Shown: positions 61,969-64,000 of the stretch, piece by piece | How the letters are laid out: every line of letters starts with the position of its first letter | Numbering within the stretch: position 1 is the first letter of the stretch | Origin: Siccirubricoccus phaeus | Lineage (GTDB): Bacteria; Pseudomonadota; Alphaproteobacteria; Acetobacterales; Acetobacteraceae | Assembly (NCBI RefSeq): GCF_008360935.1 | Contig: NZ_SRXO01000028.1 | Span: forward strand, 22,580 to 86,579 | Length of the DNA: 64,000 nt | Direction of reading: 5' to 3' | Program-made: the position numbers and the translations under genes | Notes under the pieces: generated by a model | Told to the model about the DNA's origin: nothing | What the model saw: the letters and a program-made list of their open reading frames with translations, nothing else | Database searches by the model: none

Positions 61969-63585
61969 ATGACCCCTGACCGTCCCGCCCTGCGGCGCCT
62001 GCCGGCCCGCCCCTCGCTCGACGCCCTGCGCAAGCAGGCCCGCAAGCTGCTCCGCGCCGCCGCCGCCGGGGAGGCGGCGGCGCTCGACCGGCTGCGCGCC
62101 CAGCTTCCGGAATTCCGGCCGCCGCCCACCCATCGGGACGCGCTGCTGGCGCTGGCCCGGGAATACGGCTTCCCCGGCTGGCAGGCGCTGCGGGAGGAGG
62201 TATCGCGGCGCCTCGGCCGCGGGCTGGACTGGGCGGCGCTGGAGGCCGAGCGGGCCATCCATGCCGATGACCTCGACCGGCTGCGGCAGCTTCTGGCCGA
62301 ACATCCCGGCCTGCTCGCCTGGCAGGATGAGGAGGGCGGCACCCTGCTCGGCGCCGCCGTCAATTCCTTCGGGGACAGCGGCGATCCGGCGCGGGAACGG
62401 ACCTATACCCGCGCGGCCTGTGCCGAGCTGCTGCTCGACCAAGGCGCGGTGGTGGCGCCCGGGCTGTGGCGCAACGCGCTGAATGCCCGGGCTGGCGGCA
62501 TGCTGGCCCTGCTGCGGCGGAAGGGGGTGCTGCCGGCCTGCCTGCTGACCCATGCCGCCCTGGGCGAGCTGGCGGCGGTGCGGAGCTGCTTCGACGCCGC
62601 CGGCGCGCCACGGCCCGAGGCGGCCGGCGGCGACCCGGCGGCGGCGCTGGCCGAGGCCTTCCACCAGGCGGCCCGGCTGCGCCAGGCGGAGGCCGCGGCT
62701 TTCCTGCTGGACCGCTGCATCGCCCTGGACCCGGCGCTCGGCCGGCGGGTGGATGGCGGGCCGGGGCGGCCCGGCTTCATCGCCTATTTCGGCGAGAATC
62801 CGCAGGATTTCGGCGGCCCCTGGCGCAGCTTCGTGGTGAATGAGGTGCTGCGGACGATCGGCGAGGACGACCTGCCCGGCTTCGCGCGCCGGCTGGAGGA
62901 GGCGCCGGAGCTGCTGGGCGAGGCCGGCCTCCCGTTGCAGGTGGAGCTGCTGGAGCGCGCGACCCTGCTCGACCGTGGGCGCTTCATCGAGCATCTGCTG
63001 GGCCTCCGCCCGGCCTTGGCGCGCTGCGCGCCGCCGCCGCCCTCCGCCGCCCCGGTCTTCGCGCTGGAATATGGCCACGCCCATCTGGTGCCGCTGCTGA
63101 CGCCCATCTGGCCGCTGCCGGACGACCTGCCGCATGCCGCCGGGCTGGGCGACCTGCCGCGGGTCCGAAGCTGGTTCGACGCCGAGGGCCGGCCGCAATT
63201 GGGCGAGCTGCGCCGCCACTACCCGGTGAACAATCCGGCGGCGCGGATGAATCTGCGCTGGGGGGAGGGCAGCGTGCAGCAGGTGCTGGATGTCGCCCTG
63301 GCCTGGGCCTGCATGAACCGGAAGCTGGAGGTCGCGGCGTTCCTCGTCGCCCATGGCGCGGATGTGAACACGGATTGGAGCACGCACGAGCCGGCGAGCA
63401 TCCTGCATGAATGCGCGCTGTACGGGAATTTCGCCGCGGCCGGCTTCCTGATCGAGCATGGGGCCGACCTGGCGAAGCGCGACCATCGCTGGGGTGCCAC
63501 CGCCGCGGGCTGGGCCTGGAACGCCGCCAAGGACGAGGCGATGACGGCATTCCTGCAACAGGCGGAGGCCCGGCGCCAGGGCTGA
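61969..63585 (+). CDS. Ankyrin-repeat protein, 538 aa
   Basis: No signal peptide or membrane helix. The N-terminal ~80 residues (LRKQARKLLRAAAAGEAAALDRLRAQL, HRDALLALAREYGFPGWQAL) resemble the segment found at the start of many bacterial ankyrin proteins. Ankyrin-type units are visible at about 100-165, 190-225 and best at 440-530 (KLEVAAFLVAHGADVNTDW, NFAAAGFLIEHGADLAKRD). It probably binds a protein partner. ATG 61969 gives the family N-terminus. It is divergent from gcvT and monocistronic. Confidence 0.82.
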   Translation: MTPDRPALRRLPARPSLDALRKQARKLLRAAAAGEAAALDRLRAQLPEFRPPPTHRDALLALAREYGFPGWQALREEVSRRLGRGLDWAALEAERAIHADDLDRLRQLLAEHPGLLAWQDEEGGTLLGAAVNSFGDSGDPARERTYTRAACAELLLDQGAVVAPGLWRNALNARAGGMLALLRRKGVLPACLLTHAALGELAAVRSCFDAAGAPRPEAAGGDPAAALAEAFHQAARLRQAEAAAFLLDRCIALDPALGRRVDGGPGRPGFIAYFGENPQDFGGPWRSFVVNEVLRTIGEDDLPGFARRLEEAPELLGEAGLPLQVELLERATLLDRGRFIEHLLGLRPALARCAPPPPSAAPVFALEYGHAHLVPLLTPIWPLPDDLPHAAGLGDLPRVRSWFDAEGRPQLGELRRHYPVNNPAARMNLRWGEGSVQQVLDVALAWACMNRKLEVAAFLVAHGADVNTDWSTHEPASILHECALYGNFAAAGFLIEHGADLAKRDHRWGATAAGWAWNAAKDEAMTAFLQQAEARRQG

Positions 63586-63675
63586 GACGCGTCCCGGCCC
63601 CTGGGCCCGGCGCACCCTTGCACCCGCGCAGCGCCTGCCGGAGACGCCGGCCCCGGCATTTCCGACTCGCCGCCC

Positions 63676-63774
63676 GCTGTCCTGCCGCGGTTTTGCCGCG
63701 GCAGGCGGTGCGAGACCGCTCCCGGCCAGCGAATCGGGGCCTCGCGGCGTTGCGCAGCAACGTCGTAGGGGAAT
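63676..63774 (+). repeat. Dispersed two-hairpin repeat, ACGTC family
   Basis: CTGCCGCGGTTTTGCCGCGG, then GGGGCCTCGCGGCGTTGCGC and GCAACGTCGTAGGGG. Same order as 1085-1177. Confidence 0.8.
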
Positions 63775-63775
63775 T

Positions 63776-63881
63776 GGAGCATTCTCCATGCACCAAGCTG
63801 CATGGAGAATGCTCCAGGTCTTTGTTCAAGCGAGCAAATTACTCCGACCAAGTGATTCCACCTGATCGGAGTTTGCTCTAG
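63776..63881. repeat. CTAG-bounded hairpin repeat, interrupted by an IS element
   Basis: GGAGCATTCTCCATGCA and its complement form a 17-bp perfect hairpin. CAAATTACTCCG...CGGAGTTTGCTCTA forms the second. The IS-like sequence starts directly at the final CTAG. Confidence 0.85.
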
Positions 63882-64000
63882 GGTCTGTTGAGATTTGGGA
63901 TTTGCGACCTGTGCGAGATGTGATTCAAGCTCTGGATGGAGCGATTCGTTCTGACTGACGCGCAATGGGCGAAGATGGAACCGCACTGCCTGGGCAAGCT
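63882..64000 (+). mobile_element. IS5-family insertion sequence, left end (cut by window edge)
   Basis: Starts GGTCTGTTGAGATTTGGG, which has the look of a terminal inverted repeat, directly after a CTAG. The transposase start follows 54 bases in. The exact boundary and target duplication cannot be set without the other end. Confidence 0.75.
63936..64000 (+). CDS. IS5-family (IS427-like) transposase, N-terminal fragment
   Basis: Reads MERFVLTDAQWAKMEP and HCLGK before the window ends. That opening is typical of orfA of IS5-family, IS427-group transposases, where a frameshift often fuses two frames; the later part is outside the window. The protein would be a DDE transposase. The ATG at 63936 has GGA-type sequence just upstream. 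Confidence 0.85.
   Translation, partial: MERFVLTDAQWAKMEPHCLGK

Overview
The window is about 64 kb of very GC-rich chromosome from an alphaproteobacterium. It looks most like a Roseomonas-type member of the Acetobacteraceae, inferred from gene content and not from a marker-gene comparison. Supporting signs are a DUF2842 protein, a Suv3-like helicase followed by an S4-domain protein, psd-pssA phospholipid genes, orphan Bug-type solute receptors, cytochrome c', a BLUF photoreceptor, and a carotenoid-type desaturase at the left edge. There is no prophage, CRISPR array or conjugative element. Nearly all of the sequence is ordinary core or accessory metabolism, and the only clear mobile element is an IS5-family copy cut by the right edge.

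Layout. 1-5 kb: truncated crtI-like gene, a 38-residue membrane protein, a 44-bp tandem array, apt, DUF2842, tRNA-Pro and a LOG-family hydrolase. 4-9 kb: cytochrome c' facing cytochrome b561, a LysM protein, then psd-pssA. 9-17 kb: two alpha/beta hydrolases, an SDR, an OhrR-like MarR regulator next to a secreted triple-repeat protein, tRNA-Ile(CAU), a CoA-binding protein, DUF2076, LysR and DUF29. 17-28 kb: GMC oxidoreductase, an MHYT-PAS-GGDEF-EAL protein with a BLUF protein, MFS, D-2-hydroxyacid dehydrogenase, cyclase, SDR and an exported nicotinamidase. 28-42 kb: Bug receptor, S4 protein, Suv3-like helicase, FkbM methyltransferase, MFS, cfa, tRNA-Thr, fabI, an orphan ABC receptor, and a WecA/WbpL-type transferase facing a YjbF-like lipoprotein. 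42-53 kb: metE under an AT-rich palindrome and a cobalamin riboswitch, fused TRAP permease plus porin, HIBYL-CoA hydrolase-like gene, a membrane-stress-like pair, and a catalytically degenerate ABC ATPase. 53-64 kb: exported SOD, SDR, acetamidase/formamidase, the gcvT-gcvH-gcvP operon behind a tandem glycine riboswitch, an ankyrin protein and the IS element.

The most distinctive feature is the intergenic DNA. At least five families of short hairpin-forming repeats recur in almost every gap. One family is built from hairpins bounded by CTAGAGC/GCTCTAG, and in four places it supplies the stop codon of the adjacent gene. The IS element at the right edge begins exactly where one of these repeats ends.

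Regulation readable from sequence: a B12 riboswitch and palindromic operator on metE, a tandem glycine riboswitch on gcvTHP, twin TCGTGCACGA palindromes before the triple-repeat secreted protein, and a 33-bp perfect palindrome over the LysR start codon. Several SDR, ABC and nicotinamidase genes depart from their families in ways noted individually.
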